A stretch of DNA of 64,000 nucleotides from Streptococcus infantis. Its GTDB lineage: Bacteria > Bacillota > Bacilli > Lactobacillales > Streptococcaceae. The notes beneath the pieces were generated by a model. The model did no database searches. It was not told the origin of the DNA and saw only the letters and a list, made by a program, of their open reading frames with translations. The position numbers were made by a program, and so were the translations under genes. Location of the stretch: positions 1 to 64,000 of the forward strand of contig NZ_JYGT01000004.1 of assembly GCF_000960085.1 (NCBI RefSeq), written 5' to 3'. Below, piece by piece: positions 1-8,898 of the stretch. Within the stretch, counting starts at the first letter, position 1; each line of letters opens with the position of its first letter.

Positions 1-2
1 CG

Positions 3-308
3 ACCCCAAGCGAAAGTTCTGGTATTAAAGAATGGATTTTGGGAATTGGCCTCGTTATTGAAGTGATTGTATTTGGTTTTTTCTGTTTGAAAAATGTCAA
101 GGAAACTCCGGACGAACGCTTTTATGCTAATTTAGCAAAGGCAGCAAGCTTAATGTTTGTTTTTATACTAGGCGCACTGATGATTCTAGCAGTTATCATT
201 GGGTATATGGGGTCTCTCACTCTTTACATGGGCCAGATCTTTATTAGCATAGCTGCCTTGATTTTCATCTTTGCGGTTGTCTATCTTATCTTGGAACGGA
301 GAGGATAA
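3..308 (+). CDS. Small multi-pass membrane protein, 5' end outside the window
   Basis: The reading frame is open from base 3, so the gene starts before the window; an internal TTG at 39 is a poor start with no Shine-Dalgarno sequence. The visible part has about three hydrophobic helices (around WILGIGLVIEVIVFG, then two near the C-terminus) and ends in a charged ERRG tail. The stop lies two bases before a small HTH regulator gene, so the two are surely one operon. Paired small membrane protein plus XRE regulator genes are common in Firmicutes and the membrane partner usually has no known activity. I do not recognise a specific family and infer no function beyond membrane location. Confidence 0.7.
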   Translation, partial: TPSESSGIKEWILGIGLVIEVIVFGFFCLKNVKETPDERFYANLAKAASLMFVFILGALMILAVIIGYMGSLTLYMGQIFISIAALIFIFAVVYLILERRG

Positions 309-310
309 GT

Positions 311-535
311 ATGTCCAAAGAAAGCAATATTATTACTAATCTCAAATCTGTTCGTGAGTCCACAGGCATGACCCAGCAGGAGTTAGCCGACCTCATCGGC
401 ATGCGACGCGAGACAATTCTTCACTTGGAAAATAACCGTTACAATCCTTCGCTGGAAATGGCTCTTAAAATTGCTCAAGTTTTTAATCTGAAAGTAGAAG
501 ACCTCTTTGAACTCAGACAAAAAGAGGAAGCATAA
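311..535 (+). CDS. Small XRE-family HTH transcriptional regulator
   Basis: This 74-residue protein is essentially one helix-turn-helix domain of the Cro/CI (HTH_3) type: residues 8-70 contain the motif MTQQELADLIGMRRETILHLE followed by the typical NPSLEMALKIAQVFNL helix. There is no sensing or dimerisation domain after it, as in the short YozG/YgzD-like regulators. It starts two bases after the stop of the membrane protein gene and is probably translationally coupled to it. By analogy it represses its own operon, but no operator is visible because the promoter lies outside the window. Confidence 0.85.
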   Translation: MSKESNIITNLKSVRESTGMTQQELADLIGMRRETILHLENNRYNPSLEMALKIAQVFNLKVEDLFELRQKEEA

Positions 536-880
536 TTCTTTTCGAGACCTAGTATTAAGTTCATTGATTAATTAGGAATTGAAGTCAAAAGAAAAAATCC
601 TTTGAAAATGTGCTCTTTTAAAATATAGTAATTCTTTCGAATTAGCGTTTACTAATTGTGATGCTTTACGAGCTTTTTTCAAGCCTGGCTTTGGGTAACA
701 AAAATCAAATATCTGTAAAAGCCTATTAAATTAAGCAATCAAAATTCATTTTCGTTGGAAATAAACACTTATAACCTAATCTTACAAACAATGGATTATC
801 ATTAGATTACCAAAACTTCGTTTTCGGAGCTTATGTTATTGAGAAGTGAAGTAAGCATTCAATACGAATTGATATAGAAG
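536..880. other. Non-coding stretch, nothing recognised
   Basis: About 350 bases between the HTH gene and the first terminator hold no convincing reading frame, RNA gene or repeat that I can see. The sequence is A+T-rich and could be decayed coding DNA. Confidence 0.4.
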
Positions 881-915
881 AAAAACGCTCTAGTCCTATT
901 TTCTAGAGCGTTTTT
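881..915 (+). terminator. Intrinsic terminator, stem AACGCTCTAG / CTAGAGCGTT
   Basis: A stem of about ten base pairs with an 8-base loop is preceded by an A run and followed by TTTTTG. It probably ends transcription of the HTH operon, although it lies 350 bases after the stop codon. Confidence 0.85.
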
Positions 916-1040
916 GTGTTGTTTTGAAATTACATATCAATTTTATCAACTTGTTATTTATTTTTATGAGTGTACATTTGGCAGAGACAATATCACAGAC
1001 AATATAGATTCCAATTTTACTATTTTAAATATTTTAAAAT

Positions 1041-1077
1041 AAAAAAGGTAGTAAGAGAGTATCTTACTACCTTTTTT
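1041..1077 (-). terminator. Bidirectional terminator after the zinc-ribbon/ABC cassette
   Basis: Stem AAAGGTAGTAAGA / TCTTACTACCTTT with a short loop, an A run on one side and a T run on the other, so it can work on both strands. It lies 40 bases beyond the stop of the leftward ABC permease gene. Confidence 0.85.
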
Positions 1078-1116
1078 GATTTATAAACCTAGTTTACTAA
1101 ACTAATTCAATCAACA

Positions 1117-1929
1117 TTAACCTCTCGTATCTTTTTCGACAGATTTTAATAGTTTGCTTGCTAGATAGGCCAATAGGATAGAGAAAGCAACTAAAAGGAT
1201 CCATGCAACTATTAAATTTACTTGTACTTTTGTTGACGTACTGAAAAATGATCCTCCCTCTTTAAAACCCGCTAAGTCTAAAAGCCCATCAAAACTATAA
1301 CGACTAAGTGTGAAATAAGATAAGAACTGCAAAAAGCCATTTAAAGGTATATTTCCTGCAAAGAGAAATTGAAGGAGAATGACAAAGGGCATTACAGTCA
1401 TTGCTTTTTCAACATTTTTAACAATTGAAGAGACAAATAAACCTAAAGCATCTGCCGAATAAATGGTTAAAAATATAGTTAAGAAATAAGAAATGAATCG
1501 TAAACTGTCATTATCAAAGATAGTTTTAAATTCTGAAATTGAGTTGTGATAGAATAAGAATAAAATACTGGAGAAAATAATAGCTTGAATTAGAGAAACA
1601 AGGGCTTGGAATAGCATATGAGCGAACATATACGATGACAGGTTCATGCCTCCTCGGTATTCGTGCTTAATAATATCTCTTTCTTTACAAATCAATGTAA
1701 TAGAGTTAAAAACCCCTATCCAAATACAAGCACAAACAATAATGAATGAAGTGGATTTCACTTCTGCACCTAAGCCGGTTGAAAATCCGTCTTTTCCAGC
1801 AACAATACAAGTAATAAGGGCAATGATAGCAGTACTTATAAAAGAATACCATCCGTTAGAATTTAAAAAATTTCGTTTAAATTTACCCAAATAGATCAAA
1901 ATTTGTTCTTTATTCGATGCGTAGTTCAT
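1117..1929 (-). CDS. ABC-2-type transporter permease
   Basis: A 270-residue protein with about six hydrophobic helices (for example IIVCACIWIGVFNSITLI and FVILLQFLFAGNIPLNGFL), the layout of ABC-2 membrane domains of the ABCG-like kind. A short cytoplasmic N-terminus precedes the first helix. It starts one base after the stop of the zinc-ribbon/FHA/ABC ATPase gene on the same strand, so it is the membrane half of that transporter. The substrate is unknown. ABC-2 proteins of this sort export lipids, polysaccharides, peptides or drugs; nothing in the sequence chooses among these. Confidence 0.85.
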   Translation of the reverse strand: MNYASNKEQILIYLGKFKRNFLNSNGWYSFISTAIIALITCIVAGKDGFSTGLGAEVKSTSFIIVCACIWIGVFNSITLICKERDIIKHEYRGGMNLSSYMFAHMLFQALVSLIQAIIFSSILFLFYHNSISEFKTIFDNDSLRFISYFLTIFLTIYSADALGLFVSSIVKNVEKAMTVMPFVILLQFLFAGNIPLNGFLQFLSYFTLSRYSFDGLLDLAGFKEGGSFFSTSTKVQVNLIVAWILLVAFSILLAYLASKLLKSVEKDTRG

Positions 1930-1930
1930 T

Positions 1931-3523
1931 TTAATCTCCTTTATATTCTTTATATTTTTCGATGTAGTAATCTGGAGTTTGCTCTACTTCAGACACCACA
2001 AGTTCAAGTTGATTGACATTAAAGAATTCTAGGGTATCTTCTACAGAGCCATAAAAGGCCAGTTTACCGCACGATTCTTCCTCACTTTTAGCGAGAACTA
2101 ATACTTTATCAAATAATTCTGGTGTTCGATCTGGACTATGAGAAATAACAAAAACAATCTTATTGTCATCAGCGATACTTCTTAAGCTAGCCATAATTGA
2201 ACGAGCGTTACTGCCATCTACTCCAGAATCTGGTTCATCTAGAACGAATACAACCGGATCTGCGATATACTCAGTAGCAATACTCAATCTTTTTTTCTCT
2301 CCGCCGCTTAATTCAGATACCAAGGCCTCTTTTTTCTTTGTTAGTTTGACTGTTTCTAATACTTTTGAAATTTTTTCTTCTAATAAAGCAGAATCCTTGG
2401 TAAAGTCTCGTACGAGTTTCATCTCTGCGGCATTTTTTAGAGTCATATAAACACTATCTTTTTCACGATGAAGACTGAATTGGGGTACATTAGCAATCAT
2501 TCTTCGAACTTTGTCGAATTGATTATAGATGTTTATATTTCCTAATAAGATATCAGCATCCGCTTTTTCTATGCCCATGATTGCGTTAATCAGTGTGGTT
2601 TTTCCTGCTCCTGAACCACCTAAAATGAGCACGATTTGCCCAGAGGATACTTGAAAGTCAATCTCTGATAATAAAAGCTTCTCTCCTGCGAGACGTTTTC
2701 GAATTCGAACAGATAACTGTGTATCTTGTTCAATTCTATTGATATTATCTGCGAGACTCTTTCCTTGACTTTCAGTTAATTCATGTTGAAAAACTAAACA
2801 ATTATTATAAACAACGAAAAGTCGATGATTTATGGATACTAAATCATAGTTATTTAGGTATGTTTTATCCTTAATTAGATGATTATTCAAATAAACCATG
2901 TCCCCTAGGGGGTGGACATATATATTCCCATTATCTAGGACTTCAAAATGCTTGTCCACTTTCTCCTCTAGACTTGTGTTGATTTCCTCTTGCTTCCATT
3001 CAATATCCTTCTGGTTCATGAGACTAAAAATATAAATAGTATCATCAACACGGAGGTTATCTCGATTATTTAGGTAGTGTTTTTTACCAATATCAATTTT
3101 TCTATTGTTTATATAGATGACATCCGTATTACTCTGTAAATAGTAACCAGTATGATCTTTTTCTAATGGAAAATTCTCATCATCATTCAAAATTTCAGTG
3201 ATTTCTTTGGTAACAACGATAGCTTCTTTGAGAACAAAGGTAAATAAGGAAATTGTATGATCTTGAACTTCCTCTCCTTTGTCTAATTTTTCAGAGATAG
3301 TTTCTTTTATCCTATCGCCTACATTTTTGAGAGTTGATGGCTTTTTGAAAGGAATATTTTTATTTTCTTGACCGTTGTCTCTATAAATTTTATCGACATA
3401 CTTTAAGTCCACTTTAGGTTTTGTATTATCAACATACTCTCCACAAAAAGGACAGAATTTCCAACCGATTCCAATATTTTTGAAACAGTTCGAACATTTT
3501 AGTTTTACAATATAATCCTTCAT
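1931..3523 (-). CDS. Zinc-ribbon / FHA-like / ABC ATPase fusion protein
   Basis: This 530-residue protein joins three parts. Residues 10-27 form a zinc ribbon (C10, C13, C24, C27). Residues about 125-170 and 190-240 are two FHA-like beta repeats with the recurring pattern 'V-Y-I/L-N-N ... L-N-N-x-D ... F'. Residues about 270-500 are an ABC ATPase with Walker A GGSGAGKT (302-309), signature LSGGEKKR (405-412) and Walker B VFVLDEP. ABC domains with FHA modules resemble ABCG-type exporters. It lies between a zinc-ribbon protein gene and the permease gene, with gaps of 7 and 1 bases. I infer a regulated exporter; FHA domains usually bind phosphothreonine, but the key FHA residues are not clear here. 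Confidence 0.85.
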   Translation of the reverse strand: MKDYIVKLKCSNCFKNIGIGWKFCPFCGEYVDNTKPKVDLKYVDKIYRDNGQENKNIPFKKPSTLKNVGDRIKETISEKLDKGEEVQDHTISLFTFVLKEAIVVTKEITEILNDDENFPLEKDHTGYYLQSNTDVIYINNRKIDIGKKHYLNNRDNLRVDDTIYIFSLMNQKDIEWKQEEINTSLEEKVDKHFEVLDNGNIYVHPLGDMVYLNNHLIKDKTYLNNYDLVSINHRLFVVYNNCLVFQHELTESQGKSLADNINRIEQDTQLSVRIRKRLAGEKLLLSEIDFQVSSGQIVLILGGSGAGKTTLINAIMGIEKADADILLGNINIYNQFDKVRRMIANVPQFSLHREKDSVYMTLKNAAEMKLVRDFTKDSALLEEKISKVLETVKLTKKKEALVSELSGGEKKRLSIATEYIADPVVFVLDEPDSGVDGSNARSIMASLRSIADDNKIVFVISHSPDRTPELFDKVLVLAKSEEESCGKLAFYGSVEDTLEFFNVNQLELVVSEVEQTPDYYIEKYKEYKGD

Positions 3524-3530
3524 TTCGACT

Positions 3531-3902
3531 CTACTTTACTACTTTTCCACAATTGATGCAAAATTCGAAGCTTTTTGATAGACTTGTTCCACAATGGGGA
3601 CAAGAAACTAGGTCTTGACCAGATGAATCAATAGATTTTTGAAGAGAAATCTGCTCTTGAAAGAGCTTAGTGATTTCAGCGATTTCAATTGAATAGAGAG
3701 GATTTTCCTTTATTTCTTCTAAATGTTCTTCAACAAATTTGATGCCTATTAATCTATACAAGTCATTGATTTGATTTTGTAGTACTTGAATTTCCTTTTT
3801 CTTGCGAAGGTTTTCTGCATTTTGCTTTCCTTCTGAAATAACAGTGCTTGTTGTCTCTTTGACAAGTCTAGCTCCATCTTTCAATTGATCTAAAAAAGCC
3901 AT
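3531..3902 (-). CDS. Small zinc-ribbon protein with coiled coil
   Basis: A 123-residue protein with a charged, helical N-terminal two-thirds (probable coiled coil around residues 25-90) and a C-terminal zinc ribbon with CPHC and CINC pairs in the last 25 residues. The cysteine spacing resembles the N-terminal ribbon of the ATPase encoded 7 bases downstream, so the two ribbons may pair or share a partner. It is the first gene of the three-gene leftward operon; the start is preceded by AAGGAGAAC. The function is unknown. It could be a cytosolic adaptor for the transporter. Confidence 0.75.
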   Translation of the reverse strand: MAFLDQLKDGARLVKETTSTVISEGKQNAENLRKKKEIQVLQNQINDLYRLIGIKFVEEHLEEIKENPLYSIEIAEITKLFQEQISLQKSIDSSGQDLVSCPHCGTSLSKSFEFCINCGKVVK

Positions 3903-4129
3903 CTGTTCTCCTTATCTATGATTATTGTAAGTATATATTTCACTTGATTCCAGTATAACACATATGATAATATTATCAAAATTTCCATATACCGTTTTAA
4001 AAGTTAATAGAAAATAGTTTGATATTGGGATTCATAAGTTCTAATCAAGCTTGTACTTAGAGAAGTGATGGTTGTAACGGACATAATTCCAATATAGCTT
4101 TTTTCTATTTATATTTACTGCTCCTATTT

Positions 4130-4156
4130 TTGAGAGCGCTTGAAATATGTTATAAT
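4130..4156 (+). promoter_or_regulatory. Extended -10 promoter for the DUF624/kinase operon
   Basis: TGTTATAAT (-10 TATAAT at 4151-4156 with the upstream TG) follows a weak TTGAGA at 4130-4135. The promoter overlaps an apparent upstream TTG start of the next frame, which is why GTG at 4187 is taken as the true start. Confidence 0.75.
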
Positions 4157-4186
4157 AAAACTAGATTAATTTATAGGAGGCAAACC

Positions 4187-4801
4187 GTGGGAAATTTCAT
4201 TGAGCTAGTCTTTCATCGTTTCTTTTTGGGGATGATTGCGACAGCTTATTTTTGGTTATTGACACTAGCAGGAGGAGTGGTCTTTGGTATAGCGCCCGCT
4301 AGTGCAACTCTCATGAGTTTATATGCAGAACACGGTTATTCTTATCGTGCTTATCGTTTTAAGGAAGCCTGGGCTTTGTTTAAGAGTAATTTTGTCAAAA
4401 GCAATCTCAGCTTTTATACCTTTATGGGAATTGACTTAATCTTGATTTACGGTTTGTATCTGATGATTCAATTGCCCAACCAGACCATTATCCACTTGGC
4501 AGCAACCTTTCTAAATATCTTTTTAGTAGCCTTGGTATTTCTAGGCTATGCAGTGTCTTTAAAACTGCAGGTTTACTTTGAATTATCCTATAAAAACACT
4601 CTAAAGCTTGCTTTTATCGGAATATTTATGAGCCTATCAGCCATGACCAAGGTTCTTCTTGGAAGTGTCTTGTTGATTATTATTGGTTTCTACATGCCAG
4701 CCCTCCTTATTTTTGTAGGCATTGGAATGTGGCACTTCTTTATTAGTGATTTATTGGAGCCTGTTTATGAGAGTATTCATGAAAAATTGGCCACAAAATA
4801 A
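4187..4801 (+). CDS. DUF624 (YesL-like) membrane protein
   Basis: A protein of about 204 residues with some five hydrophobic helices and the N-terminal pattern of the YesL/DUF624 family (F-x-x-x-T-x-x-GxxFGIAPA). GTG at 4187 follows AGGAGG at 4175-4180; the longer frame to 4130 would begin inside the promoter. DUF624 genes usually sit beside YesM/YesN two-component systems and sugar ABC transporters, as here: the kinase gene overlaps its 3' end by 35 bases. The molecular role is unknown; context suggests the carbohydrate-sensing system encoded downstream. Confidence 0.85.
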   Translation: MGNFIELVFHRFFLGMIATAYFWLLTLAGGVVFGIAPASATLMSLYAEHGYSYRAYRFKEAWALFKSNFVKSNLSFYTFMGIDLILIYGLYLMIQLPNQTIIHLAATFLNIFLVALVFLGYAVSLKLQVYFELSYKNTLKLAFIGIFMSLSAMTKVLLGSVLLIIIGFYMPALLIFVGIGMWHFFISDLLEPVYESIHEKLATK

Positions 4802-6452
4802 TACCAAACAGTTTCGTCTCCACTCACTTCTTAGACTCTATAGTCTGGTCATGATTGCTATCATCACTTGTTTTGCTCTCTTGCTTTCCTATGCCTACTG
4901 GGATATGCGTGAAAAGGAAGCAAGTCGAGTTAGTCAACGTGTCTTGGCTCGGACAGTCGATGAGGTTGAATACTATTACCGTGAATCCACTCGCTTGGCT
5001 CAAGGTTTGGTAGAAAATCAAGCTCGCATCGAAGGGATTTATAAGTATTTCAGTCTCAGTACACCAGACTATTTCTATTGGCAACTCGAACGAAAGGCGT
5101 CTCCTTATATTTCGGTCTCTATTTATGAAAATATCGATGATATCTACGTTCGAAATGATTTTGTGAGCGGTGTTGCGATTGTTCTGCAGGATTCAACCGA
5201 GGTTTTTGTTTCCAAGAGAGATAATCGAAGTGGACAGAAGGTTCCAGCTGAACACTTTAAACCAGATGCCAATAGTTTTGCCGTTCCAGTATCTGATCCA
5301 GTATCAGACCGGGCCCTAGGAGTTATTTATATCTCAGTGCCACCGGAAGTCCTCTATAAGGCGATTGATAACACTAGAGGAATCGTTCCAGTCACTGTTT
5401 CTGTCATCACGCCCTATGAAACAGATATGTTCGATTTGGGAGAAAAAAGGACTAGAGGTTCTTGGCTTGTAGGAACAACAGCGCACGGTTATCAGGTTCA
5501 AGTGGCCGTGCCTCAGAACTATGTTTTAAATAGTAGTTTAGCGAGTTCAGCTCTAATCATTGGTTTGAGTGCTCTCTTTATCATCATCTTATATGTCACC
5601 CTAAGAAGAACCTTTTTTGATTATCAACTTCAGGTTGTGGACTTGGTGGATTCGATTCAAGCCATTACTAAGGGAGAGCAAACCAAGAGGATCAATACCG
5701 ACAAAAAGGATCAAGAATTACTTTTGATTGCTGAGACGACAAACGATATGTTAGACCGGCTGGAAAGTAATATTCACGATATTTATCAACTGGAACTCAA
5801 TCAAAAAGATGCCAACATGCGTGCGCTACAGGCTCAAATTAATCCGCATTTCATGTATAATACTCTGGAGTTTTTGCGGATGTATGCTGTGATGGAGAAT
5901 CAAAATGAACTAGCAGATATCATCTATGAGTTCAGTAGTCTCCTACGCAATAATATTTCCGACGAGCGAGAAACGACACTCAAACAAGAAGTGGAGTTTT
6001 GTCGGAAGTACAGTTATCTCTGTATGGTTCGCTATCCAAAATCCATTGCATACGGATTTAAGATTGACCCTGAATTGGAAGAAATGCGTATTCCAAAGTT
6101 CACTCTCCAACCCTTGGTAGAAAATTATTTTGCCCATGGGGTTGACCACAGAAGAACAGATAATGTGATCAGTATCAAGGCTTTGAAAAAAGATGGCTAT
6201 GTCGAAATCTTGGTAACCGATAATGGCCGTGGGATGTCTGCTGAAAAACTAGCAGAAATCCAAGCTAAATTAACTCAAAGAACCTTTGAACACACAGCAG
6301 ATTATAGTGGGGAACGGCAGTCTATTGGGATTGTGAATATCCACGAACGCTTTGTGCTCTACTTTGGAGACCGCTATGACATTAGTGTAGAATCCGCTGA
6401 ACAAGAAGGAGTTCAATATAGAATCACCATTCAGGACGAAGAGAAAGGATAA
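4767..6452 (+). CDS. YesM-family sensor histidine kinase
   Basis: About 561 residues from ATG 4767, which has GGAG seven bases upstream; ATG 4779 is a fallback and a frame opening at 4722 lacks a ribosome site. One transmembrane helix near the N-terminus and another around residues 255-280 enclose an extracellular sensor domain; a HAMP-like linker follows. The His_kinase domain has INPHFMYN with phospho-acceptor H361, and the ATPase domain has NGRGMS and GIGIVN-type motifs. YesM kinases answer extracellular carbohydrates and signal to YesN regulators, here encoded two bases downstream. From memory it resembles pneumococcal TCS07, linked to host N-glycan use; that assignment is inference. Confidence 0.88.
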   Translation: MRVFMKNWPQNNTKQFRLHSLLRLYSLVMIAIITCFALLLSYAYWDMREKEASRVSQRVLARTVDEVEYYYRESTRLAQGLVENQARIEGIYKYFSLSTPDYFYWQLERKASPYISVSIYENIDDIYVRNDFVSGVAIVLQDSTEVFVSKRDNRSGQKVPAEHFKPDANSFAVPVSDPVSDRALGVIYISVPPEVLYKAIDNTRGIVPVTVSVITPYETDMFDLGEKRTRGSWLVGTTAHGYQVQVAVPQNYVLNSSLASSALIIGLSALFIIILYVTLRRTFFDYQLQVVDLVDSIQAITKGEQTKRINTDKKDQELLLIAETTNDMLDRLESNIHDIYQLELNQKDANMRALQAQINPHFMYNTLEFLRMYAVMENQNELADIIYEFSSLLRNNISDERETTLKQEVEFCRKYSYLCMVRYPKSIAYGFKIDPELEEMRIPKFTLQPLVENYFAHGVDHRRTDNVISIKALKKDGYVEILVTDNGRGMSAEKLAEIQAKLTQRTFEHTADYSGERQSIGIVNIHERFVLYFGDRYDISVESAEQEGVQYRITIQDEEKG

Positions 6453-6454
6453 AC

Positions 6455-7741
6455 ATGTATAAAGTACTATTAGTAGACGATGAGTACATGATTACAGAAG
6501 GGCTCAAGCGTTTGATTCCTTTTGAAAAATGGGATATGGAAGTCGTCGCAACAGCCAATCATGCTGACGACGCTCTGGACTATGTTCGAGAGCATCCTGT
6601 AGATGTCGTCATTTCTGATGTCAACATGCCTGACAAGACAGGTCTTGAAATGATTGGGGAGATGAAGGAATTGTTGCCAGATGCATATTATATCCTTCTC
6701 TCGGGTTATCAAGAATTTGACTATGTCAAAAAAGCTATGAACCTCAATGTTGTAGACTATCTTGTCAAACCAGTTGATAAGGTCGAGCTAGAGCATTTAC
6801 TTGAGAAAATCCTCGGTCAGCTTCGTGAGAAAGTGCATGAACCAGAAATGTTAAGCCAAAAATTAGATGAAGAAGCATTTAAGGCGCATCTCTCTCAAAA
6901 AGAAAACTGGTGGATTGGACTTTCCCAGGAAAAACAAGGGGATTTTGTCATTCCTTACTACGTCCTAGGTCAAGACTGGCAAATTGTGATTGCAGACCAG
7001 AAATTCGACGGTTTACTCGTTCTGCCTTTTGAGGCACCTTATCAGGCCAACTTTGAAAAATGGAAGTTTGATGCTGAAAAAGCACTTTTCTATGGAACGG
7101 TAAATCTAGATCAGTCTGAAAGTCTCTTCTCATATTATGAACCCATCTATCGAGTTATCATCCAGGGAAATCTTCAGCAGATTATCGATGAGTTAAACCT
7201 ACTCGAGAAGATTGTGCTAGAAAATACACCTAGAGTATCCATCACCAAGCAACTCTTTACTCAGTTTGTTATGGATGTCTTTCATCTCTTCGAGCATCTG
7301 AAAGCAGATGATATGACAGATATCGTCAAGAATATTCAAGCCATCACATACTTTGAGGACTTAGTCGCTTATACAAAAGAAACCTTAACTTCCTTCTTTG
7401 GTCAATACCGCATGAATGAAAATGTCGTCAGTGTTCTCGAAGTTATTGGTAGAGATTACAAAAAAGAGTTATCTCTCAAGGATATCAGTAAGGACCTCTT
7501 TATCAACCCTGTGTATTTAGGGCAGTTAATCAAGAAGGAAACCAATTCAACCTTTGCGGAACTTCTCAATAAGCAACGCATCAAGGCTGCCCAGCAACTC
7601 TTGCTCTCTACAAACGATAGTATTGAGGATATCTGCTATACGGTTGGGTATAGTAATGTAGGGTACTTCTACAAGGTTTTTCGAAAACTATGTGGAAAGT
7701 CTCCTAAGGCCTACCGCAAGCAGATTGATGTAACCCTCTAA
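6455..7741 (+). CDS. YesN-like response regulator with AraC DNA-binding domain
   Basis: A 428-residue regulator. The receiver domain (residues 1-120) has the acidic pair D8-D9, phospho-acceptor D55 in VVISDVNMPD and the conserved lysine in YLVKPVDK. A middle region of about 200 residues is followed by an AraC-type double HTH (about 330-428) ending KVFRKLCGKSPKAYRKQ. It begins two bases after the kinase stop and clearly takes phosphate from it. The length equals that remembered for pneumococcal RR07. Likely targets are glycan transport and hydrolysis genes, which are not in this window. Confidence 0.9.
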   Translation: MYKVLLVDDEYMITEGLKRLIPFEKWDMEVVATANHADDALDYVREHPVDVVISDVNMPDKTGLEMIGEMKELLPDAYYILLSGYQEFDYVKKAMNLNVVDYLVKPVDKVELEHLLEKILGQLREKVHEPEMLSQKLDEEAFKAHLSQKENWWIGLSQEKQGDFVIPYYVLGQDWQIVIADQKFDGLLVLPFEAPYQANFEKWKFDAEKALFYGTVNLDQSESLFSYYEPIYRVIIQGNLQQIIDELNLLEKIVLENTPRVSITKQLFTQFVMDVFHLFEHLKADDMTDIVKNIQAITYFEDLVAYTKETLTSFFGQYRMNENVVSVLEVIGRDYKKELSLKDISKDLFINPVYLGQLIKKETNSTFAELLNKQRIKAAQQLLLSTNDSIEDICYTVGYSNVGYFYKVFRKLCGKSPKAYRKQIDVTL

Positions 7742-7744
7742 CTT

Positions 7745-7773
7745 TTGTTATCCATTTTAAAATATGCTATAAT
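7745..7773 (+). promoter_or_regulatory. Sigma-A promoter, TTGTTA-N17-TATAAT with extended -10
   Basis: TTGTTA at 7745-7750 and TGCTATAAT ending at 7773 lie just after the response-regulator gene and 30 bases before the next start, which has GAGGAGG. The following gene is therefore a separate unit. Confidence 0.75.
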
Positions 7774-7803
7774 AAGTTTAAAAAATATGAGGAGGTTACT
7801 TTT

Positions 7804-8334
7804 ATGAAAAAGAAACCAATCTATCTATGGGTATTACTGATTTTTTCAGCCTTACTCTCAGCAATGTCGCTATTTGGAATCATATCTCCAGTACCTACTG
7901 CGGAGGGTATGAGCAATTTAGAAACATCAGCATCAGGTGTTAATGCCACTTATGCTAAGGAGCTCGTTGATTATACGATTAAGGTATCGGAGCATGGTCA
8001 TTCTGTCTTCAGTATTCTCTTGGTTGTCTTATCTGTTATTCTAGTTGTTGTGGCTTTGTTTTTCCTTGTTCGTAAAAACATCCAATTGGCTAACTACACT
8101 TATCTTGGTTATGTCTTCGTTGCCATCGTTGGTTCTATCTACAACTTTATCGGCGTTCAGGATGCGGTTTCACTTTTTACAGATCCTAACATCCGTATGG
8201 GAGCGGAGCTTGGTGCCAAAGGTTCAGCCATTTTTGGGATCGTACTCAATGTTATCTTCCTAGCAATCGTCTTCTATAAAATGTGGCGTCAGCAAAAAGA
8301 ATTAACAGAATCTCAAGAGGAAGAACTCGCCTAA
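7804..8334 (+). CDS. Hypothetical four-helix membrane protein
   Basis: A 176-residue protein with four hydrophobic helices: one N-terminal (IYLWVLLIFSALLSAMSLFG), then a roughly 55-residue extracytoplasmic loop, then three more, ending in a highly acidic tail. Start ATG 7804 follows GAGGAGG. It is transcribed from its own promoter and ended by a strong terminator at 8347-8384. I do not recognise a named family; it is conserved next to nrdI in mitis-group genomes as far as I recall. No catalytic motif is visible. Confidence 0.8.
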   Translation: MKKKPIYLWVLLIFSALLSAMSLFGIISPVPTAEGMSNLETSASGVNATYAKELVDYTIKVSEHGHSVFSILLVVLSVILVVVALFFLVRKNIQLANYTYLGYVFVAIVGSIYNFIGVQDAVSLFTDPNIRMGAELGAKGSAIFGIVLNVIFLAIVFYKMWRQQKELTESQEEELA

Positions 8335-8346
8335 GAGTTGACAAAG

Positions 8347-8384
8347 AATAACTATCAAGATACAATCTTGGTAGTTATTTTTTT
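8347..8384 (+). terminator. Intrinsic terminator with a 15-bp perfect stem
   Basis: AATAACTATCAAGAT pairs with ATCTTGGTAGTTATT (one G-T wobble) around a three-base loop, followed by six T. It lies 25 bases upstream of the nrdI start and rules out the longer nrdI frame beginning at 8338. Confidence 0.9.
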
Positions 8385-8409
8385 GGATTCGAGAAAGAGG
8401 GAGGAAAAG

Positions 8410-8877
8410 ATGAAAAAAATTTCCTTGGTCTATATAAGTTTGAGTGGCAATACGGAAAGTTTCGTAACCCGGCTAAAAGCATATTTGTTGGAGCAGTATG
8501 AGAACATTGAAGTAGAAAAGATTCATATTAAAGACTTGGTCAAAGATGGAGAAGACTTCTTTGAGATGACTAATCCATATGTGGCTTTTCTACCAACCTA
8601 TCTAGAAGGCGGTAATGGTGTTGACAATGGAGACGTGGAAATTTTGACCACTCCAGTAGGTGACTTTATCGCCTATGGTGACAATGCCAGTAAGTGTTTT
8701 GGTGTTGTAGGATCAGGTAACCGCAATTTTAACAATCAATACTGTTTGACAGCTAAGCAATACAGCCAACGTTTTGGTTTCCCTGTTTTAGCTGATTTTG
8801 AGATGCGTGGCATGCTGGGAGACATCAAAAAGGTTGCAGCTATTATTGCAGAACTTTATGAACTTGAATCCTTGTAA
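8410..8877 (+). CDS. nrdI: NrdI flavodoxin-like protein for class Ib ribonucleotide reductase
   Basis: A 155-residue protein with the NrdI FMN-phosphate loop near the N-terminus ([11 protein letters not shown]) and the family motifs FLPTYLEGG and [10 protein letters not shown]. NrdI supplies the oxidant that builds the Mn(III)2-tyrosyl radical cofactor of NrdF. The start at 8410 has GGGAGGAAAAG just upstream; an upstream in-frame opening lies inside the preceding terminator. No nrdE/nrdF genes are nearby, as is usual for this orphan copy in streptococci. Confidence 0.92.
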   Translation: MKKISLVYISLSGNTESFVTRLKAYLLEQYENIEVEKIHIKDLVKDGEDFFEMTNPYVAFLPTYLEGGNGVDNGDVEILTTPVGDFIAYGDNASKCFGVVGSGNRNFNNQYCLTAKQYSQRFGFPVLADFEMRGMLGDIKKVAAIIAELYELESL

Positions 8878-8898
8878 GAGGACAGATTTTTTGTCGAA

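Noticed and set aside
1646..1894. An 82-codon plus-strand frame opposite the ABC permease
   Set aside because: It is an antisense shadow with no ribosome site or recognisable composition.
4722..4766. Longer N-terminus for the histidine kinase
   Set aside because: The region lies wholly inside the DUF624 gene and has no ribosome site, whereas ATG 4767 has GGAG at the right distance.
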